From Nitrospinaceae bacterium (GTDB lineage Bacteria > Nitrospinota > Nitrospinia > Nitrospinales > VA-1), in NCBI GenBank assembly GCA_029261675.1, contig JAJDBA010000265.1, forward strand, positions 1 to 6,393: a stretch of DNA of 6,393 bases. Reading direction: 5' to 3'. Below, in pieces: positions 5,813 through 6,393 of this stretch. A program made the position numbers and the translations under genes. The notes under the pieces are model-generated. The model was not told the DNA's origin and did no database searches. It saw nothing but the letters and a program-made list of their open reading frames with translations. The stretch's first letter is position 1, and each line of letters starts with the position of its first letter.

Positions 5813-6124
5813 TTGTCGTTAATTAGGGGTGCTGAAGCAAGAAAAGTCCCTTCCAAGCGGTTTTTTGGAAACAAATTGTAGTCCGTGGAAAAATAATTGC
5901 TAAAAATATTTTTTTTTTAATAATTTTATGCTAGAATCGGGCACTTATTTTATAGATAGGGCTTTTTTTTTGTGTAAAGTATAGTAGGTCATGTTATAGT
6001 GCCTGCCATAATCACCCTTTCGTGAAAAATATCCTGTAATTCGAAATTTTATAGCTTATAGACCTCCAATTTTAGTTGCAACTTTGGAAATCAAGGTGTA
6101 AAGTGGGGGTTTTTTATTTGCTGA
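5813..6124. other. 312-bp AT-rich non-coding region before the tRNA genes
   Basis: No credible coding frame is seen on either strand. It holds a weak inverted repeat TTCCAA (5851-5856) / TTGGAA (5865-5870), a perfect AT palindrome AAAAATATTTTT (5902-5913) that runs into a T tract, and a nine-T run at 5963-5971. A -10-like TAGAAT lies at 5932-5937, and an extended -10-like TGTTATAGT at 5992-6000 without a well-spaced -35. The best promoter, listed separately, is near the tRNA. No intrinsic terminator with both a GC-rich stem and a T tract is present after the lipoprotein gene. Confidence 0.6.
6076..6104 (+). promoter_or_regulatory. Probable stable-RNA promoter for the tRNA genes, with G-rich discriminator
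   Basis: TTGCAA (6076-6081) and TAAAGT (6099-6104) are separated by 17 bp, with four of six matches in each box. Five Gs follow the -10 immediately. Transcription would begin near 6111, about 14 bases before the tRNA-Thr gene. A G/C-rich discriminator next to the -10 is typical of stable-RNA promoters under stringent (ppGpp) control in bacteria. The hexamers are seen; the control is inferred. Confidence 0.55.
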
Positions 6125-6200
6125 GCTGGCGTAGCTCAGTTGGTAGAGCAGCTGATTTGTAATCAGCAGGTCGGGGGTTCGAGTCCCTTTGCCAGCTCCA
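6125..6200 (+). tRNA. tRNA-Thr (anticodon TGT), CCA encoded
   Basis: A 76-base cloverleaf. The acceptor GCTGGCG pairs with TGCCAGC (one G-T pair), and the D arm is GCTC...GAGC. The anticodon stem GCTGA/TCAGC encloses the loop TTTGTAA with anticodon TGT, which reads ACA and other threonine codons. The T arm GGGGG-TTCGAGT-CCCTT has two G-T pairs. The discriminator is T, and CCA is encoded at 6198-6200. Confidence 0.96.
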
Positions 6201-6301
6201 GTTTTAAATGATTGGTTTTGAAGGGGCTCTAGGGTCCTGCGTTGGAGGTTTAAGGTAAAGTGTTTGACCGGCTTTTGAGGTCGCGTTTTTCCCAAAATTT
6301 C

Positions 6302-6383
6302 GGGGAGGTTCCCGAGTGGCCAAAGGGAACAGACTGTAAATCTGTCGGCTCAGCCTTCGGAGGTTCGAATCCTCCCCTCCCCA
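6302..6383 (+). tRNA. tRNA-Tyr (anticodon GTA), CCA not encoded
   Basis: An 82-base class II tRNA. The acceptor GGGGAGG pairs perfectly with CCTCCCC. The anticodon stem ACAGA/TCTGT encloses the loop CTGTAAA with anticodon GTA. A long variable arm (GGCT-CA-GCC type) follows, as expected for bacterial tyrosine tRNA. The T arm is GGAGG-TTCGAAT-CCTCC and the discriminator is A. TCC follows at 6384, so the CCA end must be added by nucleotidyltransferase. It lies 101 bases after tRNA-Thr with no clear promoter of its own, so the two are likely co-transcribed. Confidence 0.95.
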
Positions 6384-6393
6384 TCCTGAATTT

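Noticed and set aside
5851..5870. Intrinsic terminator after the lipoprotein gene
   Set aside because: The TTCCAA/TTGGAA stem is AT-rich with an eight-base loop, and no T tract follows it; the T runs lie within the loop or much further downstream.
5928..5984. 18-codon open frame starting with ATG in the AT-rich gap
   Set aside because: It has no ribosome-binding site, runs through homopolymer T, and cannot be distinguished from chance.
6056..6295. Minus-strand open frame of 79 codons across the tRNA-Thr gene
   Set aside because: It is the antisense of tRNA-Thr; the GTRTPDLLITNQLLYQLSY string is a well-known spurious translation of tRNA genes found in many annotations.

Overview
This window comes from a Gram-negative bacterium that makes lipopolysaccharide. 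It carries Kdo transferase (GT30) and lipid A 4'-kinase genes, a lipoprotein with a lipobox, and recognisable sigma70-type promoters. The base composition is moderate to AT-leaning. I cannot fix the phylum from the sequence alone; a deep-branching marine Gram-negative lineage (Nitrospinota or Desulfobacterota-like) is only a guess from the general feel of the proteins.

Layout. On the minus strand, 2214 to 958 encodes a complete WaaA/KdtA Kdo transferase. It is followed 19 bases later by a second GT30-family gene, 938 to 1, whose C-terminus runs off the left edge. Divergently, after a 49-bp gap holding a perfect 12-bp palindrome, lpxK (2264-3349) runs on the plus strand. Its stop codon lies inside a short repeat, which recurs exactly 99 bp downstream and has a degenerate third copy in between (3327-3448). 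A small membrane methyltransferase of the ICMT/phospholipid methyltransferase type follows (3469-3930), then an amidohydrolase-superfamily deaminase (4031-5218). A well-formed promoter (TTGACG, 17 bp, TATAAT) then drives a small lipoprotein of unknown function (5345-5812). The last part is a 312-bp non-coding stretch, a tRNA-Thr(TGT) gene with encoded CCA, and a tRNA-Tyr(GTA) gene without it. The Thr-Tyr order is the classical head of the tRNA cluster that precedes tuf in many bacteria.

How the genes work together. lpxK and the waaA pair act consecutively in inner-core LPS assembly: LpxK phosphorylates the lipid A disaccharide to give lipid IVA, and WaaA adds Kdo to it. They share one short divergent control region. 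The second GT30 enzyme is the most interesting gene: the two tandem paralogs depart from the family consensus at different motifs, which suggests division of labour rather than redundancy. The methyltransferase, deaminase and lipoprotein have no evident functional link to LPS. I found no defence system, mobile element or CRISPR array.
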